A DNA stretch of 64,000 bases from Pseudomonas sp. St316 (GCF_018325905.1 NZ_AP021901.1:4712001-4776000); one strand, 5' to 3'. Positions 8,709 through 18,846 are shown, numbered from the stretch's first letter. Numbers and translations are program-made. The notes: a model not told the origin generated them from the sequence alone.

Positions 8709-9704
8709 TCACACCCAGCGCAAACGACGGAACAACCACCACTGCCCCAGCGCCACGCAGATCATCAGCAGGCAGGCGACCATGAAACCGTAGGGGCTAG
8801 CGGAAAACGGAATGCCGCCGACATTTATACCCAGAAGGCCGGTGAGAAAACTCATCGGCAGGAAAATCCCGGTGACGATACCGAAGCGGTACATGGTGCG
8901 GTTCATGCGCACCGAAAGGCGCCGGTCTTCGGCCTCCAGCACAAGCCCCACGCGCTCTCGGGTCAATTCCAGCTCCTCGAGGTAACGGGTCAGGCTGTTG
9001 TTCAATTCGTTCCAGTAGTCGCCGTCATCGTCACAAAACCATGGCAGCTTGAGCCGCGTCATCTGGCCGAAGATATCCCGCTGTGGCGCCAGGAATCGCT
9101 TGAGCCCGGCAGCCCTTCGACGGATGTGCAAAATGGCGTCGTGCTCGGGCGTATACCGTTCGTCGGTATCGAGTTTTTCTTCCTCGTCATCGACGATTTC
9201 GGAGAGACAGGTGACCAGGTCCTGCACCTTGTTGGTGAGGTATTGCGCCATGTAGAGGATGAGTTCGGACGCCGTCTTCGGGCCCTTGCCCTCGGCCAGT
9301 TGCGCCAACAGCTCATCGGTGGCGCGCAACGGACGCAGGCGCAGGGAGATCACCCGCTGGGCGGACGCAAAGATCCGTACCGACACCATGTCTTCAGGTT
9401 CGGCGCCCGGGTTGAGATTGATCCCCCGCAGGAACAGCAGCAGCTCGGCGTTGGGCAACGGCAACAAGCGCGGCCGGGTGTTCTCTTCGAGCAACAGGTC
9501 GCAGTTGAACTCGCTCAGGCCACTGGATTTGCGCAACCAGGTGTGGGTTTGCGGATGACTGCGATCCCAGTGCAGCCACAGGCTTTCATCGGCCTGCAAC
9601 TGCAAATCGTCGAGTTCGGTCCGGGCTATGGAACGCGCGCCGCCTTTACCGTCCAGCACCAGGGCATGCACCAGCCCCCACTGCGCGTTTTCTTCCTCGA
9701 ACAT
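8709..9704 (-). CDS. cmaX: CorA/ZntB-family divalent cation transporter CmaX
   Basis: This 331-residue protein has the CorA/ZntB build: a long cytoplasmic N-terminal domain and coiled helices, then two C-terminal membrane helices. The pore signature after the first helix reads GIN (LTGLLGINVGG), the ZntB-type variant of the CorA GMN motif. That favours transition-metal or proton-coupled transport, though substrate is not shown. The ATG at 9704 has AAGGG six bases upstream and is preferred to the ATG at 9710, which has no spacing. It is the promoter-proximal gene of the sigX block. Confidence 0.85.
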   Translation of the reverse strand: MFEEENAQWGLVHALVLDGKGGARSIARTELDDLQLQADESLWLHWDRSHPQTHTWLRKSSGLSEFNCDLLLEENTRPRLLPLPNAELLLFLRGINLNPGAEPEDMVSVRIFASAQRVISLRLRPLRATDELLAQLAEGKGPKTASELILYMAQYLTNKVQDLVTCLSEIVDDEEEKLDTDERYTPEHDAILHIRRRAAGLKRFLAPQRDIFGQMTRLKLPWFCDDDGDYWNELNNSLTRYLEELELTRERVGLVLEAEDRRLSVRMNRTMYRFGIVTGIFLPMSFLTGLLGINVGGIPFSASPYGFMVACLLMICVALGQWWLFRRLRWV

Positions 9705-9729
9705 CCTCATCCCTTATGGCTGTACTGCT

Positions 9730-10221
9730 TCATTCAGGCATTTTCAGCGGGCTTGGCGAGACGATCACGCCGTTATTGTCCGCATAGACATACTCGCCCG
9801 GGCGAAACGTCACGCCGGCAAAGGTCACCGGCACATTGAGTTCGCCGACACCGCGCCGGTCGGTCTTCATCGGGTGACTGGCCAGGGCCTGGACCCCGAG
9901 GTCCGTCTGGGCAATGATGTCGACGTCGCGGATGCAACCGTAGACCACCAACCCTTCCCAGCCGTTTTTCGCGGCCTTCTCCGCCAACATGTCCCCCAGC
10001 AGCGCCCGACGCAGGGAACCGCCGCCATCAACCACCAGCACCTTGCCGTTACCCTTGAGTTCAACCTGCTCCTTGACCCGCGAGTTGTCCTCGAAGCACT
10101 TGATGGTCACGATTTCGCCGCCGAAGGAATCGCGGCCACCGAAATTGCTGAACATCGGTTCCAACACCTGCACCAGTTCCGGGTAGGCGTCGCACAGGTC
10201 GGGCGTGAGGTAATGGTTCAT
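9730..10221 (-). CDS. rraA: RraA-family protein (RNase E activity regulator / aldolase-like)
   Basis: This 163-residue protein has the RraA fold signatures ([33 protein letters not shown]). RraA binds and inhibits RNase E; close relatives are HMG/CHA aldolases, so an enzymatic role cannot be excluded. I start at the ATG at 10221, which has an AGGAG site, rather than 25 codons upstream. The length matches RraA. It is a separate short unit between the hydrolase and cmaX. Confidence 0.85.
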   Translation of the reverse strand: MNHYLTPDLCDAYPELVQVLEPMFSNFGGRDSFGGEIVTIKCFEDNSRVKEQVELKGNGKVLVVDGGGSLRRALLGDMLAEKAAKNGWEGLVVYGCIRDVDIIAQTDLGVQALASHPMKTDRRGVGELNVPVTFAGVTFRPGEYVYADNNGVIVSPSPLKMPE

Positions 10222-10347
10222 CGAACAACTCCTGAAAGGCTGGAACGTCAGACTGAATGAGCAACCGTTTGTGACTGGAACCGTGTCGAGCGTCATATCT
10301 TAGCCGCAAGCCGACCAGAGCGAAATGCCCTTGTCAGAGCCTTCGCC

Positions 10348-11337
10348 TCAAACCGCCTCGGCCAGGGCGGGCAGGCTTTCCAGCAACGGTGCCCGCTGAT
10401 CTTGCAGCCAACGCGCTACCAGCGGCCAGACTTCAGCCTGTGCCGCTTTGCTGACCAACATCTCGACGTGGCCGAAATTGCCTTTGAAACCCTGCTCCTG
10501 GCCCAGGCAGACAAACTGCTTGTGCTCTGAGCCGATCTGCTCGAAGAGCTTGCGGCAAGCCCAAGTCGGGTCCTGGTGATCGCCTGCGGCACTCACTGCC
10601 AACACCGGCAACTGAATATCGGCCAACCCAGCCCACCAGTTTTTCTCCGCATCGCCGAAACGTCCGAACAGGCCGTACCAGCGCATGCTTTCCAAGGCCA
10701 GGCCGATGGGTTCGTCCTCGGGGCCGCGCTTGAGCCTTGAACCAGACAATTGGGCAAAGCGCTTGAGGATGAACCGACCACTCCACTCCACCGGCGGAAT
10801 CTTCAACGGCCAGTAGGTGCGGCTGACCTGGGTACCAAAGAACGCCGCAGAAGCCACCGCAGGCTCGCCCAGGTAATGGCCGCCCAACGCTGCCGCAAGG
10901 GTAATGCCACCCAAGGAGTGACCGATCCAGTGAGGCACTTGCCCGCTCTGCTCACGCACGAAGGCGCCGATGGCCGGCAAGTCGTAACGGGCGTAGTCGG
11001 CTACCCGATTGTTGCGGTAGCCAAGGTTGCGCTGGGACAGTCCATGACCCCGCATCTCGGGAATCCAGACATCGAACCCCAGGCGTGCCAGGTAGGCTCC
11101 CAGCCCCAGGCCCTTGGGCGAATACCAGAAGCGTCGATTGGAAAAACTGCCGTGCAACAGGATCACCGGGACGCCACGGGTTTCGCTGGCGTCGGCCATG
11201 CCCAGCCGGGTGACAGCCAGTTCGACGCTGGCGTCCGGGCTGTTGCCGGGTTTCAGGCGATAGACATCTTCGCTCAGATCACCGCGCCGCTCGGCGCTGA
11301 TCAGGGCGACAGGAAAGAGGTTGCTGCTGCTTTGCAT
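10348..11337 (-). CDS. Alpha/beta hydrolase
   Basis: This 329-residue alpha/beta-fold hydrolase has an HGSFSNRRFW oxyanion region and the nucleophile elbow GHSLGG. A late aspartate/histidine region (GDHQDP; GHVEML) could complete the triad. The ATG at 11337 is chosen because the further upstream frame runs through a REP element and is not protein-like. Substrate is not apparent. The same gene order (hydrolase, ppsA, ppsR) is seen in P. aeruginosa. Confidence 0.8.
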   Translation of the reverse strand: MQSSSNLFPVALISAERRGDLSEDVYRLKPGNSPDASVELAVTRLGMADASETRGVPVILLHGSFSNRRFWYSPKGLGLGAYLARLGFDVWIPEMRGHGLSQRNLGYRNNRVADYARYDLPAIGAFVREQSGQVPHWIGHSLGGITLAAALGGHYLGEPAVASAAFFGTQVSRTYWPLKIPPVEWSGRFILKRFAQLSGSRLKRGPEDEPIGLALESMRWYGLFGRFGDAEKNWWAGLADIQLPVLAVSAAGDHQDPTWACRKLFEQIGSEHKQFVCLGQEQGFKGNFGHVEMLVSKAAQAEVWPLVARWLQDQRAPLLESLPALAEAV

Positions 11338-11424
11338 AATGCTCTTGCACAAAAAAGGGCGGCATCCATCAGGAGCCCGCCCTACTTCAATCAAAAGGGA
11401 CCGGAAAGACTGATAACCATCGAC

Positions 11425-11517
11425 CTGTGGGAGCGAGCTTGCTCGCGATGGCGGCGCAACAGTCAACATTGATGTTGTCTGGCACGCCGCCATCGCGAGC
11501 AAGCTCGCTCCAACAAG
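11425..11517. repeat. REP pair
   Basis: Inverted REP doublet (TGTGGGAGCGAGCTTGCTCGC and its complement), in the gap between ppsA and the hydrolase gene. Confidence 0.9.
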
Positions 11518-11557
11518 GTTACCCGGCTTACATTACCGGCGAGGCCCCTTCACTCGA

Positions 11558-13933
11558 TCAGACCGCTGCCTGACCCTCAGCCAGGAAGAACCAGGTTTCC
11601 AGCACGGAGTCCGGGTTCAACGAAACGCTTTCGATGCCCTGCTCCATCAGCCACTTGGCCAGGTCCGGGTGGTCCGAAGGGCCCTGGCCGCAGATGCCGA
11701 TGTACTTGCCAGCCTTGTTGCAGGCGGCAATGGCGTTGGCCAGCAGCTTCTTGACCGCCGGGTTCCGCTCATCGAACAGGTGCGCGATGATCCCGGAGTC
11801 GCGGTCCAGGCCCAGGGTCAGCTGGGTCAGGTCGTTGGAACCGATGGAGAAACCGTCGAAAAACTCGAGGAATTCTTCAGCCAGGATCGCGTTGGACGGC
11901 AGCTCGCACATCATGATCACGCGCAGGCCGTTGTCACCACGGGCCAGGCCGTTTTCCGCCAGCAGATCGACGACCTGGCTCGCTTCGCCCAGGGTCCGGA
12001 CGAACGGCACCATGATCTCGACGTTGGTCAGGCCCATCACGTTACGCACACGCTTGAGCGCACGGCACTCGAGTTCGAAGCAGTCACGGAACGATTCGCT
12101 GATGTAGCGCGAAGCACCACGGAAGCCCAGCATCGGGTTTTCTTCTTCCGGTTCGTAAAGCTTGCCGCCGATCAGGTTGGCGTATTCGTTGGACTTGAAG
12201 TCCGACAGGCGCACGATGACCTTTTTCGGCCAGAATGCCGCCGCCAGGGTGCTGATGCCTTCCACCAGTTTCTCGACGTAGAAACCGACCGGATCGTTGT
12301 AACCGGCAATGCGCTTGTCGACGCTGTCCTTGATGTCCTGCGGCAGGCCGTCGTAGTTGAGCAGCGCCTTGGGGTGCACGCCGATCATGCGGTTGATGAT
12401 GAACTCCAGGCGGGCCAGGCCCACGCCGGCATTCGGCAATTGTGCGAAATCAAAGGCACGGTCCGGGTTGCCGACGTTCATCATGATCTTGAACGGCAGC
12501 TCCGGCATGGCGTCCACGGAGTTCTTCTTGATGTCGAAGCCCAGTTCGCCTTCGAAGATGTAGCCGGTATCGCCTTCGGCGCAGGAAACGGTCACGCCCT
12601 GGCCGTCCTTGAGCAGTTGGGTGGCGTTGCCGCAACCGACCACTGCCGGGATGCCCAGTTCACGGGCGATGATCGCCGCGTGGCAGGTGCGCCCGCCGCG
12701 GTTGGTGACGATGGCGCTGGCGCGCTTCATCACTGGTTCCCAGTCCGGGTCGGTCATGTCGGAGACCAGTACGTCGCCGGCCTGGACCTTGTCCATCTCG
12801 GAGACGTCCTTGATGATCCGCACCTTGCCCGCGCCGATGCGCTGGCCGATGGCACGGCCTTCCACCAGCACGGTGCCGGTTTCCTTGAGCAAGTAGCGCT
12901 CCATGACGTTGGCCTGGGTGCGGCTCTTCACGGTTTCCGGACGAGCCTGCACGATGTACAGCTTGCCGTCGTCACCGTCCTTGGCCCATTCGATGTCCAT
13001 CGGGCACTTGTAGTGCTGCTCGATGATCATCGCCTGCTTGGCCAGCTCGCTGACTTCGGCGTCGCTCAGGCAGAAACGCGCGCGCTCGGCCTTGTCCACG
13101 TCGACGGTCTTCACCGAACGACCGGCCTTGGCTTCGTCGCCGTAGATCATCTTGATGGCCTTGCTGCCCAGGTTACGGCGCAGGATGGCCGGGCGACCGG
13201 CTTGCAGCGTGCCTTTGTGGACGTAGAACTCATCCGGGTTCACCGCGCCCTGGACGACGGTTTCACCCAGGCCGTAGGCGCCGGTGATGAACACCACGTC
13301 ACGGAAACCCGACTCGGTGTCGAGGGTGAACATCACGCCGGCGGTGCCGGTTTCGGAGCGAACCATGCGCTGCACACCGGCGGACAGGGCAACCAGCTTG
13401 TGGTCGAAGCCCTGGTGCACGCGGTAGGAAATGGCACGGTCGTTGAAAAGGGAGGCGAAGACTTCCTTGGCGGCACGGATGACGTTTTCCACGCCACGGA
13501 TGTTCAGGAAGGTTTCCTGCTGGCCGGCGAAGGAGGCATCCGGCAGGTCTTCGGCGGTGGCCGAGGAGCGTACGGCAACGGCAATGTCGGGATTGCCTTC
13601 GGACAGTTTGGCGAAAGCGGTACGGATTTCAGCGTTGAGCTTCTCGGGGAACTCGGCCTCCATGATCCATTGGCGGATCTGGGCACCGGTCTTGGCCAAG
13701 GCATTGACGTCGTCGACGTCCAGGGCATCGAGCGCATCGTGGATCTGCTTGTTCAGGCCGCTCAGTTCCAGGAAATCACGATAAGCCTGGGCGGTCGTGG
13801 CGAAGCCACCTGGCACCGATACGCCGGCACCGGCGAGGTTGCTGATCATCTCGCCCAGGGATGCGTTCTTGCCCCCCACATGCTCCACATCATGGACGCC
13901 GAGCTTATCGAGGGAAACTACGTACTCTACCAA
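11558..13933 (-). CDS. ppsA: Phosphoenolpyruvate synthase
   Basis: This 791-residue enzyme converts pyruvate and ATP to PEP, AMP and phosphate for gluconeogenesis. It has an N-terminal ATP-grasp nucleotide-binding domain, the central phospho-histidine motif [15 protein letters not shown] (H418) and the C-terminal PEP/pyruvate TIM barrel ([18 protein letters not shown]). I use the TTG start at 13933, which has a GGAGAG site 6 bases upstream and gives the standard [13 protein letters not shown] terminus and length. Longer frames upstream are not conserved-looking. It is divergent from ppsR, which encodes its regulator. Confidence 0.95.
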   Translation of the reverse strand: MVEYVVSLDKLGVHDVEHVGGKNASLGEMISNLAGAGVSVPGGFATTAQAYRDFLELSGLNKQIHDALDALDVDDVNALAKTGAQIRQWIMEAEFPEKLNAEIRTAFAKLSEGNPDIAVAVRSSATAEDLPDASFAGQQETFLNIRGVENVIRAAKEVFASLFNDRAISYRVHQGFDHKLVALSAGVQRMVRSETGTAGVMFTLDTESGFRDVVFITGAYGLGETVVQGAVNPDEFYVHKGTLQAGRPAILRRNLGSKAIKMIYGDEAKAGRSVKTVDVDKAERARFCLSDAEVSELAKQAMIIEQHYKCPMDIEWAKDGDDGKLYIVQARPETVKSRTQANVMERYLLKETGTVLVEGRAIGQRIGAGKVRIIKDVSEMDKVQAGDVLVSDMTDPDWEPVMKRASAIVTNRGGRTCHAAIIARELGIPAVVGCGNATQLLKDGQGVTVSCAEGDTGYIFEGELGFDIKKNSVDAMPELPFKIMMNVGNPDRAFDFAQLPNAGVGLARLEFIINRMIGVHPKALLNYDGLPQDIKDSVDKRIAGYNDPVGFYVEKLVEGISTLAAAFWPKKVIVRLSDFKSNEYANLIGGKLYEPEEENPMLGFRGASRYISESFRDCFELECRALKRVRNVMGLTNVEIMVPFVRTLGEASQVVDLLAENGLARGDNGLRVIMMCELPSNAILAEEFLEFFDGFSIGSNDLTQLTLGLDRDSGIIAHLFDERNPAVKKLLANAIAACNKAGKYIGICGQGPSDHPDLAKWLMEQGIESVSLNPDSVLETWFFLAEGQAAV

Positions 13934-14117
13934 GGTGATCTCTCCACTAACTGTGTTGGAAAAGCTCAAGGCACCGGTGGCTCCAGGGGAGCGCTTGCCG
14001 GCGATATGGCCTGGACCTGGAAAATAAGTGAGAATGCTGGCCACTGGCGGCCAGCAAATCGCGCCTATCATATCCAAGAATCGTCACTAGCTCACTAGCT
14101 TAAGGCCCAAGGCGCAA

Positions 14118-14936
14118 ATGAAACGATCTGCTTTCTTTATCTCCGACGGCACCGGCATTACGGCCGAAACGCTAGGCCAAAGCCTGTTGGCACAGTTCGA
14201 AAACATTACCTTCGCCAAGTTCATACGTCCGTACATCGACAGTGTCGACAAGGCGCGGGCCATGGTACAGCAAATCAATAAAGCCGCCGAAACCGACGGT
14301 TTCCGCCCGATTATCTTCGATACCATCGTCAATCAAGACATCCGTGAGATTCTCGCGACGTCCAATGGTTTCATGATCGACATTTTTTCCACGTTCCTGG
14401 CGCCCCTGGAGCAGGAGCTGAGCGAGCACTCGTCCTATTCGGTCGGCAAGTCCCATTCCATTGGCCACAACTCCAACTACATGGAGCGGATCGAGGCGGT
14501 CAACTTCGCCCTGGACAACGATGACGGCGCCCGCACGCATTATTACGACAAGGCCGACCTGATCCTGGTGGGCGTGTCGCGTTGTGGCAAGACACCGACG
14601 TGCCTGTACATGGCGATGCAATTTGGCATCCGCGCGGCCAACTATCCGTTGACCGAAGACGACATGGAGCGCCTGCAACTGCCCAGCGCCCTGCGCGCCC
14701 ACCAGCACAAGCTGTTCGGCCTGACCATCGACCCGGACCGCCTCACCGCGATCCGCAACGAGCGCAAGCCCAACAGCCGCTATTCGAGCTATGCCCAGTG
14801 CGAGTTCGAAGTGCGCGAGGTGGAAAACCTGTTCCGGCGGGAGAACATTCCCCATATCAACTCCACGCATTTTTCCGTGGAAGAGATTTCGGCGAAGATC
14901 CTGGTGGAGAAAGGGGTCGAGCGGCGGTTCAAATAA
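14118..14936 (+). CDS. ppsR: PEP synthase regulatory protein (kinase/pyrophosphorylase)
   Basis: This 272-residue DUF299 protein phosphorylates and dephosphorylates PEP synthase in an ADP- and phosphate-dependent way. Its P-loop-like motif [15 protein letters not shown] lies near residue 153. The N terminus [18 protein letters not shown] is typical. It is read divergently from ppsA with 184 bases between the starts, so the pair share a control region. Confidence 0.93.
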   Translation: MKRSAFFISDGTGITAETLGQSLLAQFENITFAKFIRPYIDSVDKARAMVQQINKAAETDGFRPIIFDTIVNQDIREILATSNGFMIDIFSTFLAPLEQELSEHSSYSVGKSHSIGHNSNYMERIEAVNFALDNDDGARTHYYDKADLILVGVSRCGKTPTCLYMAMQFGIRAANYPLTEDDMERLQLPSALRAHQHKLFGLTIDPDRLTAIRNERKPNSRYSSYAQCEFEVREVENLFRRENIPHINSTHFSVEEISAKILVEKGVERRFK

Positions 14937-14958
14937 ACCGCAGGCATACCCTGAAACC

Positions 14959-15048
14959 TGTGGGAGCGTGCTTGCTCGCGATTGCGGCGGGTCAGTAACG
15001 TTGAAGTTGGCTGACACTCCGCTATCGGGAGCAGGCTCGCTCCCACAA
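14959..15048. repeat. REP pair
   Basis: Inverted REP doublet between the convergent ppsR and DJ-1-like genes; the left unit carries a GCGTGC variant. Confidence 0.88.
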
Positions 15049-15068
15049 GGGATTTGTAGTGCTGCTGG

Positions 15069-15914
15069 CTACTGTGCCATGCGCTTGACCAACGCCTGCC
15101 CCACCTCCAGCGCCGATGCAGGGTTCTGGCCCGTGATCAACTCACGATCGGTTACCACATGGGACGTCCACGGCGAGGTGTTGCTGTTGTAGTGCCCACC
15201 CGCCTGTTCCAACGCGGTTTGCGGATAGAACTTCATGCTCCCGCCGCCCAGCAGCCCCTTCGCCAGTTCTTCTTCCTGATTGCTGATCACCGTCATCTTG
15301 TACCCCGCGTAGATCCAGTCGGCCTGGGCCGAGGCCTGGCCCTTGGCGGCCAACTGGCCAACGAAGCCCTTGGCGTCAGGCAAGGTCGACAGCAGCGCTA
15401 TCGGCCCGTGGCAAACCAGCGCGGTGGTCTTGCCCTGGGCGTGGAAGTGCGTCAGCACCCGTCCCAGCGGCGCGCTCGTGAGCAAATCCTGCATCGGTGC
15501 ATGCCCGCCGGGGATGTACAGGGCGTCGAAGTGCTCCAGGCCGATCTGCTCGACACGGGCCAGGCTGATCACCGGTGAGTCCTTCGCCGAGGTGATGTTC
15601 AATTGCGCCAGCAACGCCTGGTAGCGCTCCAGCTCCGTCGAATCGTTATTGAAGTACATCTTGTCCACCGAGGACCGGTCCAGCGTCGGCGCCTTGCCCT
15701 CGGGCGTTGCGAACGTCACCTGATGGCCGGCATCCAGCAACAGTTTTACCGGTTGCAGCAGTTCGTTGAGGTAAAACCCGGTGGAGAAGACCTTGCCATT
15801 TTTCAGATCCAGATGATCGGAATCGGACAGGACCACCAGCACGTTATCGGCATGGGCCGCGACACTGATGCCTGCCAGAACGACAGATGTTGCCAAGGTC
15901 GTGAGCTTTTTCAT
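15069..15914 (-). CDS. Exported DJ-1/PfpI (type 1 glutamine amidotransferase-like) protein
   Basis: This 281-residue protein has the DJ-1/PfpI/HchA fold with nucleophile elbow VCHGP (C168), an acidic residue near 75 and a His following the Cys. The start at 15914 gives a clear signal peptide (KK, then hydrophobic LATSVVLAGISVAAHA), implying export to the periplasm. Most DJ-1 proteins are cytosolic, so the location is unusual. Possible roles are a glyoxalase/deglycase-like or chaperone activity; neither is shown. It is divergent from the LysR gene, which is a candidate regulator. Confidence 0.82.
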   Translation of the reverse strand: MKKLTTLATSVVLAGISVAAHADNVLVVLSDSDHLDLKNGKVFSTGFYLNELLQPVKLLLDAGHQVTFATPEGKAPTLDRSSVDKMYFNNDSTELERYQALLAQLNITSAKDSPVISLARVEQIGLEHFDALYIPGGHAPMQDLLTSAPLGRVLTHFHAQGKTTALVCHGPIALLSTLPDAKGFVGQLAAKGQASAQADWIYAGYKMTVISNQEEELAKGLLGGGSMKFYPQTALEQAGGHYNSNTSPWTSHVVTDRELITGQNPASALEVGQALVKRMAQ

Positions 15915-16017
15915 GATGACTCCAGGACGCTGCGATAAAAGATGCGCCCACTGTATTGATGCGCTTACCGGCGATAAACTGGCGCCCTGGAACATCACCT
16001 GGTCTCTGGAGGCAACA

Positions 16018-16965
16018 ATGCCCCGTCGATTCGATTACCTGGCCGACGTGGAAGCCTTCGTCACGGTCGTGGAAAAAGGCACCCTCAGCGCTGGCGCCGT
16101 GGCGCTGGGGACCACGCCCTCGGTCTTGAGCCGCGCCATCTCCCGCCTCGAAGCCCGGCTCGGGGTGCAACTGCTACGACGCACAACCCGACGGCTGAAC
16201 CTGACCGATGCCGGTGCCTTGTACCTGGAACAGTCGCGCTCGGCCTTTGCCCTGATTGACGACGCCGAACGGCAGATCCAGGGCCAGGACGGTGTCCTGA
16301 CCGGTCGCGTGCGCCTGAGCGTACCGACCACCTACGGCCATTACCGCCTGCCGACGCTGCTGTCGCGCTTCGCCCGGGCTTGCCCGCAAGTTCGGGTCGA
16401 GTTGAGCATCACCAACCGCAATGTCGACCTGGTGGCCGAAGGGTATGACCTGGCGATCCGCCTCGGGCCGCTGCCAGACAGCGGTTTGGTCGGTCGCAAG
16501 CTCGAAGACGCTCGCCTCTGCCTGGTGGCTGCGCCGCAGTACCTGGAACGCGCCGGAACACCCCGGCACGTCGATGAACTGGCCAACCACGCCTGCCTGC
16601 CCTTCGTGATGCCCAGCAGCGGACGCATCGCGCCCTGGCTGTTTCGCGTGAACCATGAAGATCGGGAATGGCTGCCGGCGGGCAATGTCCAGGTGTCGGA
16701 CGATGTGCTGGGTATCGTGTCCCTGGCCCAGGCCGGGATGGGGATCTGCCAGACCTATGACTTCATCGTCCGGGAGCGAATCGAGCGTGGGGAGCTGGTG
16801 GCGTTGCTGGAGGACGTTGGCGGGCGCAGCCGACCGTTTTCAATCATCTACCCGCCCCATCGACAATTGCCGGCGGCGGCACGGGCATTGATTGATTTTA
16901 TAGCGAGAGCGGACGCCACCTGTGGGAGCGAGCCTGCTCGCGATAGCATCACCTTGGCTGACTGA
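16018..16965 (+). CDS. LysR-family transcriptional regulator
   Basis: This 315-residue LysR regulator has an N-terminal winged helix (FVTVVEKGTLSAGAVALG; SRAISRLEARLGVQLLRR) and a substrate-binding effector domain. The start is the ATG at 16018 after GGAGGC. It is divergent from the DJ-1-like gene with a 103-base gap, the usual layout for a LysR gene and its target. The last 15 or so codons (CGSEPARD...) are read from a REP element, so the C-terminal tail appears to have been extended or replaced by REP sequence. Confidence 0.88.
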   Translation: MPRRFDYLADVEAFVTVVEKGTLSAGAVALGTTPSVLSRAISRLEARLGVQLLRRTTRRLNLTDAGALYLEQSRSAFALIDDAERQIQGQDGVLTGRVRLSVPTTYGHYRLPTLLSRFARACPQVRVELSITNRNVDLVAEGYDLAIRLGPLPDSGLVGRKLEDARLCLVAAPQYLERAGTPRHVDELANHACLPFVMPSSGRIAPWLFRVNHEDREWLPAGNVQVSDDVLGIVSLAQAGMGICQTYDFIVRERIERGELVALLEDVGGRSRPFSIIYPPHRQLPAAARALIDFIARADATCGSEPARDSITLAD

Positions 16966-17007
16966 CAGACCGAGTTGCCTGCATCGCGAGCAGGCTCGCT
17001 CCCACAA
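16921..17007. repeat. REP pair overlapping the LysR 3' end
   Basis: Inverted REP doublet; its left half (16921 onward) lies inside the LysR reading frame, which stops at 16965 in the loop. Confidence 0.88.
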
Positions 17008-17018
17008 CAATCCCCGGC

Positions 17019-17246
17019 CTACTGTGCCAATGTCGCTTGCTCTTCCATCTTCTTGCGCAGGCTCAGCGGGCGCATGTCGGTCCAGACTTCTTCGATATAG
17101 GCCAGGCATTCCTTTTTGAACCCGCTTTTGCCAACGGTGCGCCAGCCCTCGGGGACGGCCTTGTAGTCTGGCCAGATCGAATACTGTTCTTCGTGGTTGA
17201 CCACGACCTGAAAGACGATGTCCTCGCGGTCGAATACTGAAGTCAT
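17019..17246 (-). CDS. MbtH-like protein of the pyoverdine locus
   Basis: This 75-residue MbtH-family protein binds NRPS adenylation domains and supports their folding and activity. It carries the family signature in order: [39 protein letters not shown]. It is encoded 84 bases downstream of pvdH in the same direction, as in P. aeruginosa. A PvdS-type box (17310-17333) lies 63 bases upstream of the start, overlapping the pvdH stop codon, so it may be transcribed both with pvdH and on its own. Confidence 0.95.
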   Translation of the reverse strand: MTSVFDREDIVFQVVVNHEEQYSIWPDYKAVPEGWRTVGKSGFKKECLAYIEEVWTDMRPLSLRKKMEEQATLAQ

Positions 17247-17309
17247 GGGTGTCTCTCCATCTTTGCTCGAGGTTCACTGCGTCACATGCGCAGCCAGGAT
17301 ATGAAAGGA

Positions 17310-17333
17310 ACGTACGGGGCCGGATGAAAATTA
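17310..17333 (-). promoter_or_regulatory. Candidate PvdS (iron starvation) box of the mbtH-like gene
   Basis: On the minus strand TAATT, 16 bases, CGT, followed by TCC. It differs from TAAAT-N16-CGT by one base and shares the TAATT variant with the pvdL box. The first TAA of the box is the pvdH stop codon. Confidence 0.55.
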
Positions 17334-18743
17334 GGCCTGGGCGAGCGCCGCAGGCAAGGCTCGCCCGAAAATCTCGGCAACCTGGTCGATTTCCGCCCGG
17401 GTGATGATCAGCGGTGGCAGGAACCGCACCACGCCGCCCTGCCGACCGCCCAGCTCCAGGATCAGCCCGCGCTTGAGGCATTCGCGTTGCAGCCGTGGCG
17501 CCAGCTGTGCATGCACCGGCGGATGGCCCAGGGCATCTGGCTTGCCCGCCGGGTCCACCAGTTCGACCCCGAGCATCAACCCGCGACCGCGAATATCGCC
17601 CAGTTGCGGGAAGTCCCGCTGCAGGATGTGCAGGTGCTCGCTCAAGCGCTCGCCCATGGCGGCGGCATGGGCCGGCAGGTCGTGCTCGCGCAGGTAGCGC
17701 ATGACCGCGGAACCGGCGGCCATGGCCATCTGGTTGCCACGGAAGGTCCCGGCGTGGGCGCCCGGCAGCCAGGTGTCGAGCCAGTCGCGGTAAACCACCA
17801 CCGCCAGCGGCAGGCTGCCGCCGATGGCCTTGGACAGCACCACCACGTCCGGGATGATCCCGGCATGCTCGAAGGCAAACATTTTGCCGGTACGGCCGAA
17901 GCCGCTCTGGATTTCGTCGACGATCAATGCCACCCCTGCCTGCTCGGTGATCCGCCGCAAGCCGCGTAACCAATCCAGATCAGCCGGAATCACCCCGCCC
18001 TCGCCCTGCACCACTTCGACGATAACGGCCGCTGGCAATTGCACGCCGGCCTCCGGATCGTTCAGCAGGTTTTCCAGGTAATGCAGATTGGCCTTCACGC
18101 CCTCGACACCGCCCAACCCGAACGGGCAGCGGTAATCGTAGGGGTATGGCATGAACTGCACGCCGCTGCTGAGCAGGGCACCCAAGGGCTTCTTCGGCCC
18201 CAGACTGCCCATCAGGCTCAATGCCCCCTGGCTCATGCCGTGATAACCGCCCTGGAACGACAACACGGTGCTGCGTCCGGTGGCGGTGCGCACCAGCTTG
18301 AGGGCGGCTTCCACCGCGTCGGTGCCGGTGGGGCCGCAGAACTGGATCTTCGCCTCGGCGGCCAATTGCGTCGGCAACAGGCCGAACAGGTCCTGGACGA
18401 ACCGGTCCTTGACCGGCGTGGTCAAGTCCAGAGTGTGCAACGGCAGCTCATCGGCCAGCACCTGCTGGATCGCGTCGATCACCACCGGGTGGTTATGCCC
18501 CAGCGCCAGGGTACCGGCGCCGGCCAGGCAATCGATGAAGGTGCGGCCCTCGACATCCTCGACATACAACCCCTTGGCACGCTTGAGGGCCAGGGGGATG
18601 CGCCGAGGATAACTGCGGGCATTGGACTCCTGCCGACTCTGGCGGGCCAGCAGCGGCGACTCGTTGAATTGATAGAGCGTCTCGGCCGGTTCCGGGCTGA
18701 GCCGAGCCGTTGGTGCTTCGATAAGGCTGTTGGCGACTGGCAT
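17331..18743 (-). CDS. pvdH: Diaminobutyrate-2-oxoglutarate aminotransferase
   Basis: This 470-residue class III PLP aminotransferase makes L-2,4-diaminobutyrate from aspartate semialdehyde, the amino acid used by the last PvdL module. Family motifs include CGPTGTDAVEAALKL, the DEIQSGFGRTGK region and the PLP lysine K305 in VVLSKAIGG. An iron starvation box (TAAAT-N16-CGT) lies 46 bases upstream of the start. With the mbtH-like gene downstream and pvdL 7 kb away it belongs to the pyoverdine pathway. Confidence 0.95.
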   Translation of the reverse strand: MPVANSLIEAPTARLSPEPAETLYQFNESPLLARQSRQESNARSYPRRIPLALKRAKGLYVEDVEGRTFIDCLAGAGTLALGHNHPVVIDAIQQVLADELPLHTLDLTTPVKDRFVQDLFGLLPTQLAAEAKIQFCGPTGTDAVEAALKLVRTATGRSTVLSFQGGYHGMSQGALSLMGSLGPKKPLGALLSSGVQFMPYPYDYRCPFGLGGVEGVKANLHYLENLLNDPEAGVQLPAAVIVEVVQGEGGVIPADLDWLRGLRRITEQAGVALIVDEIQSGFGRTGKMFAFEHAGIIPDVVVLSKAIGGSLPLAVVVYRDWLDTWLPGAHAGTFRGNQMAMAAGSAVMRYLREHDLPAHAAAMGERLSEHLHILQRDFPQLGDIRGRGLMLGVELVDPAGKPDALGHPPVHAQLAPRLQRECLKRGLILELGGRQGGVVRFLPPLIITRAEIDQVAEIFGRALPAALAQA

Positions 18744-18789
18744 CTCTCGACCTCGCTGTGCACATATGTGCAGGTTTCCTGTTGTGGAA

Positions 18790-18813
18790 ACGCATCAGCG
18801 AGGCCGGGATTTA
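18790..18813 (-). promoter_or_regulatory. PvdS (iron starvation) box of pvdH
   Basis: On the minus strand an exact TAAAT, 16 bases, CGT, the sequence recognised by the ECF sigma factor PvdS, 46 bases upstream of pvdH. Confidence 0.85.
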
Positions 18814-18822
18814 GCCCCTGGG

Positions 18823-18843
18823 GAAAAAGCTTGCTCCCACAGA
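18823..18843. repeat. Degenerate single REP unit
   Basis: AAAAAGCTTGCTCCCACAG, a REP half next to the pvdH promoter and the end of dsbS; no inverted partner. Confidence 0.6.
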
Positions 18844-18846
18844 GGA

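Noticed and set aside
10222..10296. Upstream extension of rraA by 25 codons
   Set aside because: The ATG at 10221 has an AGGAG site and matches the usual length.
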